Shown: positions 16,553 to 24,256 of the stretch, piece after piece
Numbering within the stretch: the stretch's first letter is position 1
Layout: each line of letters opens with the position of its first letter
NCBI GenBank assembly: GCA_937959285.1
Contig: CALGAR010000105.1
Coordinates: 1 to 32,721, forward strand
Direction of reading: 5' to 3'
Origin: an uncultured Bryobacterales bacterium
Lineage (GTDB): Bacteria; Acidobacteriota; Terriglobia; Bryobacterales; Bryobacteraceae
DNA: 32,721 bases
Translations under genes and position numbers: made by a program
Notes under the pieces: model-generated
What the model saw: the letters and a program-made list of their open reading frames with translations, nothing else
What the model was told of the DNA's origin: nothing
Database searches by the model: none

Positions 16553-17320
16553 TCACCCGCGCCGGATCCCGTAGCCGTGCCGCAGAAGATAGTCGGGCGA
16601 TTGCCCCTCCGCCGGCCGAGGACCTCGCACGAGTCCGGTAGCCGGCATCTCCCACGTGCTTCCCACGGCGAGAGGATTTTCATTCTGGCGGCTGATCTCG
16701 GGCTCAGTCGCGCCGACGTAGACGTTCCATGCCACAGCGTTCTGCGGCGGATTCACTGCCTGAATCCGTAAGGCATGCGGCTCCATAGGCAGCACTGCAA
16801 TGGGCTGGCTCGGCCGCCCTTCCTGCCCCCGGGCATTGAGCCAGGACACACGAATGTAGAAGCTGCCAGGCTCTGCAAAACCCGGTTCAATCGTAACTAG
16901 CGGCGCCTCCGCCTGACGGATCGGATCATGAACCATGCCAAGCCCGGTCTCGAACAGTAAGGCGGCGGCATTCTGGTCGAGCCGGCTGAACTCCTTCCAC
17001 CTCCCCAGGTACCGATCGTTTAACTGGCTGTAATACACATCGCGATAGATAATGGCGAGCGATCGGAGACAGTGCCACTGCCGCAATGGTTCAGTAGCGA
17101 CGAGTTTCCCGAGGTCGAGAGACGACGGATCGACTTCTCTGTCCTCGGCCATCAGTTGGCGCGCCAGGAACGCCTGAATCTCAACGCCGATCTCCCTCTC
17201 CGCGAGAGCCAGCTTGCTCTGTAACTCGACCCCTTCAACGCTCGCCAGGTCAAGAATACTCGAGTCATAGGTGCGAAGATCGTCCAGGCTCGAGATGTTG
17301 CCATCGATGAACAGTGGCAT
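16553..17320 (-). CDS. Neck / head-tail connector candidate with fibronectin-III-like C-terminus
   Basis: The 255-residue protein has a helical N-terminal half (residues 1-130), including RQWHCLRSLAIIYRDVYYSQ and GRWKEFSRLDQNA, that could form an adaptor ring below the portal. Its C-terminal half (135-240) is a beta-sandwich-like segment, SFYIRVSWLNARGQEGRPS then AWNVYVGATEP, similar in pattern to the fibronectin-like segment of the hub protein. It has the strongest Shine-Dalgarno in the cluster (GGGGAGGAGG before ATG 17320). Gene order, after coat protein and before the tail-terminator candidate, suggests a neck function. Precise family not recognised. Confidence 0.5.
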   Translation of the reverse strand: MPLFIDGNISSLDDLRTYDSSILDLASVEGVELQSKLALAEREIGVEIQAFLARQLMAEDREVDPSSLDLGKLVATEPLRQWHCLRSLAIIYRDVYYSQLNDRYLGRWKEFSRLDQNAAALLFETGLGMVHDPIRQAEAPLVTIEPGFAEPGSFYIRVSWLNARGQEGRPSQPIAVLPMEPHALRIQAVNPPQNAVAWNVYVGATEPEISRQNENPLAVGSTWEMPATGLVRGPRPAEGQSPDYLLRHGYGIRRG

Positions 17321-17333
17321 GCCTCCTCCCCAG

Positions 17334-17660
17334 CTACTGCTTTGCTCCCTTCAGCGCACCTCGAAGCGCCCGCAGTTCCGCCTCCGATACCAGCGCGAAC
17401 TGAGTCCTGGCCAGAGCGGCTTTCTTTTCCGCCGTCTGATATGCTTCGAGCATTCGAGCGCGGTGCTCCGACGCTTCCGCCTCACTCGCCAGCCGTGCCC
17501 GCCCTTCAGCGATCAGACGCGCCGCGGTCGAACGGCTTACTTCCTGCGCCACGCCCTCGCGTCCGCCATCCGGCGTCGCAAGGCTGACCACCACGACTTC
17601 CTCGTCGGCTATCCGCGCCTCAATCTCTTTGATTCGTGCGTAATAGGCTCGTAAGTCCAT
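17334..17660 (-). CDS. Small helical protein of unknown function in the head module
   Basis: A 108-residue, charged, mostly helical protein (YYARIKEIEARIADEE, then a short strand VVVVSLATPDGG, then AARLIAEGRARLASEAEASEHR and a long C-terminal helix). It follows the coat gene after a GC-rich hairpin and precedes the neck gene. A clear GGAG precedes ATG 17660, and its stop lies 13 bp before the next start. The helix-strand-helix pattern is seen in small head-decoration or assembly proteins but no named family is recognised. Function unknown. Confidence 0.65.
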   Translation of the reverse strand: MDLRAYYARIKEIEARIADEEVVVVSLATPDGGREGVAQEVSRSTAARLIAEGRARLASEAEASEHRARMLEAYQTAEKKAALARTQFALVSEAELRALRGALKGAKQ

Positions 17661-17683
17661 GAGTACTCCTCGCTTTGTGCAAA

Positions 17684-17716
17684 GGGAGGTGCCCGCCTCT
17701 AATGCGGGCGCCCCCC
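17684..17716 (-). terminator. Strong GC hairpin after the coat protein gene
   Basis: On the minus strand GGGGGG-C-GCCCGC and GCGGGC-A-CCTCCC pair as 6 + 6 base pairs around one mismatch, with a 7-nt loop. It begins 10 bp after the coat stop. Only TTTG follows, so it is probably a partial terminator, processing site or 3'-stabilising hairpin that sets coat dosage against downstream tail genes. Confidence 0.55.
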
Positions 17717-17726
17717 GTCTCGACGA

Positions 17727-18638
17727 CTAGGTCAGCACCTGAACGCCGAAATCGTTCTTCAGCACCGCCACACCGTACAGAACATCCACGGTGAACTGCT
17801 GGGCGAGCGTGTTCGGCTGGTAGCTCATCACCACGCGCATGCCGAAGTTGCCCAATTCCGCGTATTCAGCAATCGCTCCTGTGCCGGGCAGCGGTTGCGG
17901 CAAACGGCGGATCACCAGACCCAAAGCGTCCTTTGCGAACGCGAGGTTCCGCCGCGTGACAGGAGTCGTTCCGGTTTTTTGAACGAACTGAGAGCGGAAG
18001 ACGTAGAAGTCCTTGATCTTTCCGACGGTGCCATCGACAAGCGCCTTCAGACCTGCGTCGCCGGCTGAACTGTACTCGCTGAAGCGCGGGATCTGTCGGA
18101 GCTGCGAATACGTGGTTGCATCGACGACCAGGTACTTCGGATGCGCCGCGGGAACTTTGGCCTGGAACAGAGTCGTTTCCGCTTCGTCCACCACCGCTTC
18201 CGTAATCGGCGTGCCGCCGGTGCCAACAGCCGGGTTTGCGGTGAACTGCGCGTACAGCCCGAGCAAGTCGCGCTCGATCTTCTCAGCAAGTGCGATAACG
18301 GCGGGCTCCAGATACAGCTTCAGAAGATCCGGCACGGCGATAACCTTCGTGACATCCGGTATCTGGAACGTCGCCTCAGCGTGAGTGTTGAGCACGATCT
18401 GAGCCGTCTGCAGGTTGGGATTTTGGGTGACGACGCTGCCGCCCTCGGCAATGTTGTTTGCAATTAGGGTCGGGGGAATAGGGACGTTCACCGTGTCGCC
18501 CGCTTGAGCCATCACCGGCTCATAGTCGCGGTTCACCAGGTTCCCCATGACGAGGTTCCCCATCAGGGCGGGCAAGGCATCCGCCGCCACAAGCTTTACG
18601 ATCGCGTTTGCCAAGTTAGCAGATGTAATTGCTGGCAT
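17727..18638 (-). CDS. Major capsid (coat) protein, P22 gp5-like HK97 fold
   Basis: A 303-residue protein resembling P22-type coat proteins. The N-terminal region has the opening helix ANAIVKLVAADALPALMGNLV followed by VNRDYEPVMAQAGDTVNVPIP, a hallmark of this group. Later come helix EPAVIALAEKIERDLLGLYAQ, PKYLVVDATTYSQL, LAFAKDALGLVIRRLP and a final strand region FGMRVVMSYQPN. It would form the icosahedral shell with the aid of the scaffold encoded just upstream; this family uses scaffolding rather than an N-terminal delta domain and protease, and no protease gene is seen. AGGACAAAG precedes ATG 18638. Shorter than P22 gp5 (430 residues), so the extra I-domain insertion is probably lacking. 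Confidence 0.8.
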   Translation of the reverse strand: MPAITSANLANAIVKLVAADALPALMGNLVMGNLVNRDYEPVMAQAGDTVNVPIPPTLIANNIAEGGSVVTQNPNLQTAQIVLNTHAEATFQIPDVTKVIAVPDLLKLYLEPAVIALAEKIERDLLGLYAQFTANPAVGTGGTPITEAVVDEAETTLFQAKVPAAHPKYLVVDATTYSQLRQIPRFSEYSSAGDAGLKALVDGTVGKIKDFYVFRSQFVQKTGTTPVTRRNLAFAKDALGLVIRRLPQPLPGTGAIAEYAELGNFGMRVVMSYQPNTLAQQFTVDVLYGVAVLKNDFGVQVLT

Positions 18639-18675
18639 TTCTTTGTCCTGTTCCTTTCACTGCTTCGATTGATAC

Positions 18676-19266
18676 CTAGAGCTGCCGCAGCGTCTGAGAC
18701 GCCAACTGCGCAATCTCCTGCCGCACTCGTTCCCGATCCTCGGCGCTCATGCCGGGGCGAATCTTGTCCAGGTCCACTCCGCCTGAACCTCCGCTGGGCC
18801 GGCGTCCCCCCGTCGCCCCCGAACCGCCAGACATCCTCGCGGGCAGAAGCTCCGGATTCTCGTTCACGAACTGCGTTAGGTATTCCGTAAGCAGGACATC
18901 TCCCTGTCCTGATCTCGCCATCAACCGGCCATCCTCGGCCCGGTAGATGTCGTCCTTTACTGCACGAAAGGCGAGGTCAATCTTGGCGACGCCCAGCCTC
19001 TGCAGTTCCGTGCGGATCTGCGAATAGCGATCCGCCTCCTCAGCAAGCCTGCGGCTAGCTGCAGCCTCCTCCACGAGTTCATTCACTCGCCGCTCAAGCT
19101 GCTCGCGCCGCCGCCGCTCCTCCAGCAGCTCCGCCTTGTAGGCTGGCTCCGCCTTCGCCTGCTCGCTTCGGATGAACTCTTGAATTACGTCCCGGATCAC
19201 GTTGCGCAGGTTGCTGTCCTGCCCGTTTGTACTCGTACTTTCCATGTCTTTTTGCGTGTCTTCCAT
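18676..19266 (-). CDS. Scaffold-like protein
   Basis: A 196-residue, highly charged protein with a central coiled coil (residues ~35-85, KAELLEERRRREQLERRVNEL onward). A Gly/Ser/Arg-rich disordered linker (GGSGATGGRRPSGGSGG) follows, and the C-terminal helical hairpin is MSAEDRERVRQEIAQLASQ. In P22-type phages a C-terminal basic helix-turn-helix of the scaffold binds the coat protein, and the gene lies between portal and coat exactly as here. ATG 19266 is chosen because GGAG precedes it by six bases; ATG 19272 and GTG 19323 lack good spacing. Function rests on composition and gene order. Confidence 0.68.
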   Translation of the reverse strand: MEDTQKDMESTSTNGQDSNLRNVIRDVIQEFIRSEQAKAEPAYKAELLEERRRREQLERRVNELVEEAAASRRLAEEADRYSQIRTELQRLGVAKIDLAFRAVKDDIYRAEDGRLMARSGQGDVLLTEYLTQFVNENPELLPARMSGGSGATGGRRPSGGSGGVDLDKIRPGMSAEDRERVRQEIAQLASQTLRQL

Positions 19267-19329
19267 TCGCATCTCCAACTGGACACACTTCAGGCGCGCT
19301 GCGCCCGAAGTCGCATCTCTCACTCCCTC

Positions 19330-19349
19330 GCCGGCGCCTCGACGCCGGC
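19330..19349 (-). terminator. GC hairpin after the portal gene
   Basis: GCCGGCG and CGCCGGC form a perfect 7-bp stem with a 6-nt loop, 9 bp after the portal stop. No T tract follows. It probably acts as an attenuator or mRNA processing point between portal and the scaffold/coat pair. It sits in the 92-bp gap 19267-19358, which otherwise shows only the scaffold ribosome-binding site. Confidence 0.45.
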
Positions 19350-19358
19350 TTCATCTTC

Positions 19359-20753
19359 TCATTCGGTTTGGGATCGTTCGCACCAGCTCTCGATCTCTTG
19401 GCCGATCCTGTCCTTCACGTCCTGCCGTATGTCGCAGAGGTATTTGAAGGCTAGCTTTCGGAACACCTGTTTCCGAAGCGTCTTGGATTCGATGCCGAGA
19501 TTGAGCAGCCGTTCCGCATCGGCGAGCTCGCTGCTAAAGTCTCCGATGTCAAACTCGTCCAGGCCGGAGACGTCGATGTTCAGACCGTCCTCGCGAGCGG
19601 CTTCCACCGTCCGAAGGACTCGCTTCATGACGTCCTTGACCGCATCTCCGTAAGCTCGCAGCACCTCTTGTGTGATTGAGAAGTCGCGCTGCTTGCTGAG
19701 CCCCGACGCCGGATTGCCCGAAAGCGTGCCGCCCGCCTGCGTAAGCAGGTAGCACACCCGGTAGATCTCTTCCTTCAGCCTGGCCAGATTGTCCACCGCC
19801 ACCTTGAAGACGTGGCCCTGCGGTTCCGTCCACCCAAAGCGGTCTTCCGGCCCTAGCTGCAGGAAGTAGGATTCGCCCAGCATCTGATTGAACGGGCGCT
19901 CCGAGTACACAACCGGCATCGCAAACAACCCCATGGTCAAGGCCCAGGAGAGCGCATTCGATTTGTTAAAGTGCTCCATCTGAAGCGACGCCGCCTTGTT
20001 CATCAGCCACAAGCCATCGCTTACCTTGAGCTCGAATACCGGCACGCGCTCAAGCTTCGCCAGCCCATGGAACCCGGAGTCCACCAGCTCCACGGATTCG
20101 CCGCGCTCGCCCTCTACCGATCGGTAAATGCGGAATTGCTCCCGGTCGTAGTAGATCCACCTGGTCTCCATCACGTGCCGCCCGAGAGCCAGACTCTCGG
20201 ACCGGCGTCGTTGCGTGCGGAAAACCACCCACTCCCAGGCGCCGTCCGGGTCGACGCTCCAGTTGATCAGATCTTCCGCCGTGTAGTTCACAAGGAAAGC
20301 TCTCGATGCCCCGAGTGCCTCCTCTTCAGCCCGGCTTGAGAGCGGACCGGGCGTCCGCGGAAAATCCACAACGATGTAGCTCGCGCCTCCGACCAGCGTA
20401 TCGACCAGTTGCTTTCGAAAGAAGTCGCTCAGCGACGTCCCCTTCAGATCGCAGTCTTCCGTCAGTTGATTGAAAAATCGCCGCCCTCGCTCGTTGCAGC
20501 CCTCAATGTGAACGACGGGCTCACGACGGAATAGCGTCGCGGCATACCAGTCGATGATGGAGCCGATATAGTTTTCGTAGTAGCACCGGCTGAGCCTCTC
20601 CGCATAAACCTGTGCCGGCTCGCGGTAGCGCCGCACAAGGTATTCGGCTGCATTCGCCTGGAACTCTTCGCCGCCGCTATACAAGTGGCGGTACCGCCTC
20701 CACATCGACTTCTTCATTCGATACTCGGGATGCTCCCGCTCAATCTCATGCAT
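19359..20753 (-). CDS. Portal protein
   Basis: A 464-residue portal-type protein that would form the dodecameric DNA gate at one capsid vertex. Features seen are the N-terminal helical segment (RYRHLYSGGEEFQANAAEYLV), SRCYYENYIGSIIDWYAATLF, typical of portal wing/stem regions, and a crown-side domain with strands such as AFLVNYTAEDLINW. A C-terminal helical part rich in acidic residues contains SGLSKQRDFSITQEVLRAYG. Length is normal for the family (430-530). AAGGAG precedes ATG 20753 by nine bases. It follows the large terminase by 21 bp, the usual neighbour. Portal subfamily cannot be fixed by eye; DUF4055/SPP1-like is a guess. Confidence 0.75.
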   Translation of the reverse strand: MHEIEREHPEYRMKKSMWRRYRHLYSGGEEFQANAAEYLVRRYREPAQVYAERLSRCYYENYIGSIIDWYAATLFRREPVVHIEGCNERGRRFFNQLTEDCDLKGTSLSDFFRKQLVDTLVGGASYIVVDFPRTPGPLSSRAEEEALGASRAFLVNYTAEDLINWSVDPDGAWEWVVFRTQRRRSESLALGRHVMETRWIYYDREQFRIYRSVEGERGESVELVDSGFHGLAKLERVPVFELKVSDGLWLMNKAASLQMEHFNKSNALSWALTMGLFAMPVVYSERPFNQMLGESYFLQLGPEDRFGWTEPQGHVFKVAVDNLARLKEEIYRVCYLLTQAGGTLSGNPASGLSKQRDFSITQEVLRAYGDAVKDVMKRVLRTVEAAREDGLNIDVSGLDEFDIGDFSSELADAERLLNLGIESKTLRKQVFRKLAFKYLCDIRQDVKDRIGQEIESWCERSQTE

Positions 20754-20774
20754 CGCAGCTAACTCCTTCCCGGC

Positions 20775-22079
20775 CTAGAACAGCCGCTTTCCCTGCTCCC
20801 CAATCGCTGGTTTGGGGGCGCACTCCTGCCAGATCAGGTAGCCGAGAGCATCCGACAGGTGACTTCGCATCGGATCCCTGGCCTTGTCGATCTCCAGACC
20901 GTCCATCTTGTACTGAAGCTCCTCGAAATCCTCGATAAGCCCCCGGCATTTCGGATCGATTAACAGCTTCGACGTCCCATCCGCGCACTTCAGCTTTGCG
21001 TTCACGATCGCCACCCGCTCCCTCACCGGCGGATTGCTTCGAGGCACTCTCAACTGAAACCGCACCCCCTGCTCGCTGAAAAATGCGCGGATAATGCCGA
21101 AATCCGACATCCCCGTCGTCTGCCGTCTGTTTCCGGAAGCGTCGCCATAAACGACAACCCCGGCCGGATGCCGCCCATAACGGCGATCGAATTCTCTGCA
21201 TGCATCGCTGGTGCTGGCCCTCCTCAGCACGATCTCATCGAGTACATGCACCTCGTCGCCGGCCATCTGGGCAATTACTGAACACATCGGCTCCACGTTG
21301 AAGTCCACCGCCCAAAGAAGCGGCTCTGACTCCCGTACCGAAAGCTTGCGCACGTTCACTCGTCGGTCGAAGGCGTGATACACCAGGCCCTCGTTCATCG
21401 CCACGTACTCGCCAAGCACTTCCTGCTGGTAAAAGCGTTCGTCGTAGCTCCGCTTCAGCCGCTCGTAGTAGTCCGGCACTTGTGCCAAGAGATGCCGGTT
21501 CTCGAATGGCTTGGCCACAATCACCTGGTAGTTGTCGCTGCCCTGCTGAAAGAAACGCCGGAACACCCAGTCCCTTCCCTTTGGCGTCCACACTGCAAAA
21601 CCGCAGAGCCTCGTTGCCTTCGGATCGCGAAGCCGGCCTTCCAACCGCAGCCACGCCTCCTCGTGCGTGTACGTCAGCTCATCCACGCCGAACCACGCCA
21701 GATTGCTTCCTCGCAGACGTTCAAAGTGGTCCAGGGACCGCAGCACGATCCTCGATCGCGTATCGCGCATCAGAATCGTCTTCTCGGCCTTGTTGAATTC
21801 GTATGGAAGCCGGTTGCGCTCCAGTATTTCGATCAGCGCTGGCTGCGTCGCATCCCGCAGCATCGGATACGTGGGCGCGCCAATCAGCCCGAGCCGTCCG
21901 GGGTTCAGATAGCTCAGTTTGATTGCTTCCTGACAGAGCGCTTGACTCTTCCCGGAACCGATTGGTCCCGAAAACCCCTTGAACCTGGCAGAGCTTTCAT
22001 GAAACAGCCGTTGCGAGGGCAGAGGATCGTACTCTATTCTTCGGAACTTCTTTCCGCCTTCGCCCCCGGCTCCACCCAT
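20775..22079 (-). CDS. terL: Large terminase subunit (ATPase-nuclease)
   Basis: A 434-residue packaging motor. The ATPase domain has Walker A GPIGSGKS at residues 38-45 and Walker B with catalytic Glu as WFGVDELT near 130. The RNase-H-like nuclease domain shows its first metal Asp in WAVDFNVEP and a second in VVYGDASGNRRQ. It would pump DNA into the procapsid through the portal and cut it; P22/SPP1-like enzymes cut by headful, consistent with the P22-like head genes. ATG 22079, preceded by AGGGAGG, is preferred. The frame stays open to ATG 22322, but those 81 residues overlap the small upstream gene and do not look like protein. All catalytic residues seem present, so the motor is not obviously dead. 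Confidence 0.9.
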   Translation of the reverse strand: MGGAGGEGGKKFRRIEYDPLPSQRLFHESSARFKGFSGPIGSGKSQALCQEAIKLSYLNPGRLGLIGAPTYPMLRDATQPALIEILERNRLPYEFNKAEKTILMRDTRSRIVLRSLDHFERLRGSNLAWFGVDELTYTHEEAWLRLEGRLRDPKATRLCGFAVWTPKGRDWVFRRFFQQGSDNYQVIVAKPFENRHLLAQVPDYYERLKRSYDERFYQQEVLGEYVAMNEGLVYHAFDRRVNVRKLSVRESEPLLWAVDFNVEPMCSVIAQMAGDEVHVLDEIVLRRASTSDACREFDRRYGRHPAGVVVYGDASGNRRQTTGMSDFGIIRAFFSEQGVRFQLRVPRSNPPVRERVAIVNAKLKCADGTSKLLIDPKCRGLIEDFEELQYKMDGLEIDKARDPMRSHLSDALGYLIWQECAPKPAIGEQGKRLF

Positions 22080-22318
22080 GAAACCTGAACCTCCCTTGGA
22101 GTCTCCTCCGAAATCTCTCGCCGCAGTTGCATGAGTCGAATCAGGTCCCCGATCGTCACCTTCAACTCTTTGGAGGTCACGGTTTCTTGAACATTCCTGA
22201 GAATCATTTCCAGAAGCTCGAGATCCCCCAGCGGTGCAGCTGTTGAACTCGGCTTGGACTTCCTCCTTACAGCGGTTCCCTTCCTTCTTGTCCTGACAGT
22301 CGTCTTCTTCGTCGCCAC
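22034..22318 (-). CDS. Small terminase-like protein candidate (TerS position)
   Basis: A 94-residue protein with a Lys/Arg-rich N-terminus (residues 1-25), two predicted helices in the centre (LGDLELLEMILRNVQETVT and IGDLIRLMQLRREI) and an acidic tail. It ends inside the large terminase gene (46-bp overlap), the normal place for a small terminase subunit, which recognises DNA and stimulates the motor. No helix-turn-helix is evident; a short TerS lacking a strong DNA-recognition domain is also described for the Rhodobacter gene transfer agent. GTG 22318 has AAGGAG at ideal spacing (7 bases). Function is inferred from position and helical pattern only. Confidence 0.5.
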   Translation of the reverse strand: MATKKTTVRTRRKGTAVRRKSKPSSTAAPLGDLELLEMILRNVQETVTSKELKVTIGDLIRLMQLRREISEETPREVQVSWVEPGAKAERSSEE

Positions 22319-22472
22319 TCATTGTCTCCTTGCGGCCGCGCTTTTTCTGTGCTCACAGTAACATTCGCGCGTGCGGGAACTTGCCGTCCGGAACTTAGTT
22401 TCTGTTGGAAAGAAAGGAGATAAATTTTTACAGCGCGTGGGAATGGTGAGGGCCCGCCACTTAGCGGCGGAC
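22319..22472 (-). promoter_or_regulatory. Leader region upstream of the phage-like cluster
   Basis: This 154-bp gap separates the last gene of the DUF4198 operon from the first gene of the structural cluster and must contain the cluster promoter if it is independently transcribed. It holds an A/T-rich patch (about 22421-22436) and AAGGAG just before the first start. No convincing -35/-10 pair, attachment-site repeat or repressor operator was found. Confidence 0.35.
22453..22470 (-). terminator. Weak hairpin at the end of the DUF4198 operon
   Basis: CCGCC and GGCGG form a short stem with a 7-8-nt loop (a G-T pair possible inside) immediately after the TAA at 22473-22475. No T run follows, so termination efficiency is doubtful and read-through into the phage-like cluster is possible. 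Confidence 0.35.
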
Positions 22473-23252
22473 TTATTGAATCTCGAAGGTGAGTGAACTT
22501 AGGAAGGTCTCCCAATCAATGCCCGGTTCGCTCGATCGTTCCATCACGATCGCCCGTAAGCGCCACTTTCCGGCCCGGTCGATCGGAACTTCGACCAGGC
22601 CTTTGGCGTTCGTACGGCCAAGGACTACCGAATCCGTTCCCTCCGCCGTGCTTCGCGATCGCTCCACCCGCACGCCTTCTTCAGGCTTTCCGCGAAAGAG
22701 GAGCTCGACAGGCAGGGTCTCGCCCGGCTTCAGCGAATAAGGATCCCGCTGCGGCACAAACTCGAGAATCTGTCCCGTCCTGCGCTTGTACGTTTCGTCC
22801 GGGCGCTCGGCCAGGAGAACAGCTTTGGCGTAGTGCCGCCGCCGCATCTTCGCTGCCTTTGCCGCCCCGCCGTTCTGACTAGGCCCGCTGAACAAAGTGT
22901 CGAGCCCTTCGTCGCGCAGGTGCTGTTCGAACTTCTTGGGTTCCAACTCCAGCACCTGCGGTTTAGTCCGAATCGTCAGGACCGGGCTCCCGGCGCCTTT
23001 AATGGTCACGCTGACTGCCGCCGATCGATCCTCCGCGCGCAGGCTCGTCATGTTATAAGCGAGCGCACCAGCGTACATGGACGGATCCTCGAGCAGTTCC
23101 ACGTCGGGACAAGTCTCACTCTCGGGGAATCCCTTGCCGCTATGGATGCCAACCTTGATTCGTTCGCCGGGCGAGACGACAAACCGTTCCGGCATCAGGT
23201 ACAGATCCTGGGCACTGGCTGTAAGCGCCAGTAGAGCCAGAAGAACTTTCAT
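22473..23252 (-). CDS. Secreted DUF4198-like protein
   Basis: A 259-residue protein with a Sec signal peptide (MKVLLALLALTASAQ). It begins after the signal with LYLMPERFVVSPGERIKVGIHSG and ends with beta-strands containing GVRVERSR, VVLGRTNAKGLVEVPIDRAGKWRLRAIV. This matches DUF4198-type periplasmic proteins, beta-sandwich modules sometimes linked to metal transport; no metal-binding histidine array is evident here. Its ATG overlaps the previous stop (ATGA), so it is the third gene of the MetE-like / PD40 / DUF4198 operon. Function unknown. Confidence 0.7.
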   Translation of the reverse strand: MKVLLALLALTASAQDLYLMPERFVVSPGERIKVGIHSGKGFPESETCPDVELLEDPSMYAGALAYNMTSLRAEDRSAAVSVTIKGAGSPVLTIRTKPQVLELEPKKFEQHLRDEGLDTLFSGPSQNGGAAKAAKMRRRHYAKAVLLAERPDETYKRRTGQILEFVPQRDPYSLKPGETLPVELLFRGKPEEGVRVERSRSTAEGTDSVVLGRTNAKGLVEVPIDRAGKWRLRAIVMERSSEPGIDWETFLSSLTFEIQ

Positions 23253-24256
23253 TCCTTCCAGTCGGCAGTGAAAATATTGAACTCGTAACGGCTCTTTGCC
23301 TTCCAGTCTGACGAAAACGCGAGCTTCTTCCCGTCTGGCGAGAACTCCGGAAAAGACGTGAATCCTCCGAAGTCCGTGATTTGCTCGAGTCCGGTGCCGT
23401 CGAGATTAATCATGAACAACTCGAACTTACGGCCGTCGCAATCGTTCTTATTCGACGAGAAGACAATCTTCTTTCCATCCGGCGTGAAGGTTGGGGCAAA
23501 GCTCGCGCAACCGAAGTTCGTCAACTGCTTGACGTTCCTGCCATCGCTGTCGGCGACGAATATCTCCATGCGCATCGGCGTTGTCAGATTCTCTGCGAGC
23601 AACGCCTTGTAACGCTGAATCGCCTCCGGGCTCGACGGATGATTCGCCCGCCACACAATCTTCTTTCCGTCGCGGCTGAACACCGCGCCTCCGTCATAGC
23701 CGAGCGTCCTCGTGATCTGTTTTTTCTGCGAGCCGTCCGTTTTCATCGCCCAGAGTTCCAGATCGCCGGACGCCATGGAGGTATAAACGATCGTCCCGGT
23801 CTTGAAGTTCACCGTCGCCTCGGCATCGTACCCCTTCTCCGAGGTGATCGCCTTCAAATTCGTACCTCGGTCCGTCGCCACATAGATGTCGTAGGTGTCA
23901 TAGGCGGCCCAAACGTACCCCTTGCTGCGATCGGGTGGCGGCGGGCAAGCATCACCACCGCTATGTGTGGACGCATAGAGGATGTGCTTCCCGTCCGGCA
24001 GGAAATACCCGCAGGTCGTTCTGCCCTTGCCCGTCGACACCATGCGCTGCTCGCTGCCGTCGGCGTTCATAATATAGATCTGATCGCAGGAGTGCCCGTC
24101 GCGCGTGGACTGGAAGATCAGACGCTTGCCATCCGGACTCCAGTACGCCTCCGCATTGGTCCCACCGAAGGTGAGCTGCCGGATATTCTCCAGGCGCTTA
24201 ACCGGCTGAGCCGATAATGCTCCCGCCACCAGTGCCGCCAGCAGTAAGCCCCTCAT
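23249..24256 (-). CDS. Secreted TolB-like PD40 beta-propeller protein
   Basis: A 335-residue protein with a Sec signal (MRGLLLAALVAGALSAQ) and at least five PD40/WD40-like blades. Each carries the pattern F/W-S-P-D-G-K-x-I/L-x-F-x-S: YWSPDGKRLIFQS, YFLPDGKHILYAS, FSRDGKKIVWRA, FTPDGKKIVFSS and FSPDGKKLAFSS. It lacks the N-terminal domain of true TolB, so it is a free propeller, probably periplasmic and binding a protein or peptide partner. Several cysteines (SCDQ, TTCGYF, DACPPPP) may form disulfides. It is translationally coupled on both sides: TGATG with the MetE-like gene, ATGA with the DUF4198 gene. Confidence 0.82.
   Translation of the reverse strand: MRGLLLAALVAGALSAQPVKRLENIRQLTFGGTNAEAYWSPDGKRLIFQSTRDGHSCDQIYIMNADGSEQRMVSTGKGRTTCGYFLPDGKHILYASTHSGGDACPPPPDRSKGYVWAAYDTYDIYVATDRGTNLKAITSEKGYDAEATVNFKTGTIVYTSMASGDLELWAMKTDGSQKKQITRTLGYDGGAVFSRDGKKIVWRANHPSSPEAIQRYKALLAENLTTPMRMEIFVADSDGRNVKQLTNFGCASFAPTFTPDGKKIVFSSNKNDCDGRKFELFMINLDGTGLEQITDFGGFTSFPEFSPDGKKLAFSSDWKAKSRYEFNIFTADWKE

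Noticed and set aside
8455..22318. Tailocin or contractile injection system
   Set aside because: Coat, portal, scaffold and terminase genes are present and no sheath, baseplate spike or AAA chaperone gene is seen.
7968..22472. Ordinary intact prophage with attachment sites
   Set aside because: No integrase, repressor, replication or lysis gene, no tRNA, and no direct repeat noticed at the two ends; a systematic repeat search was not possible by eye.
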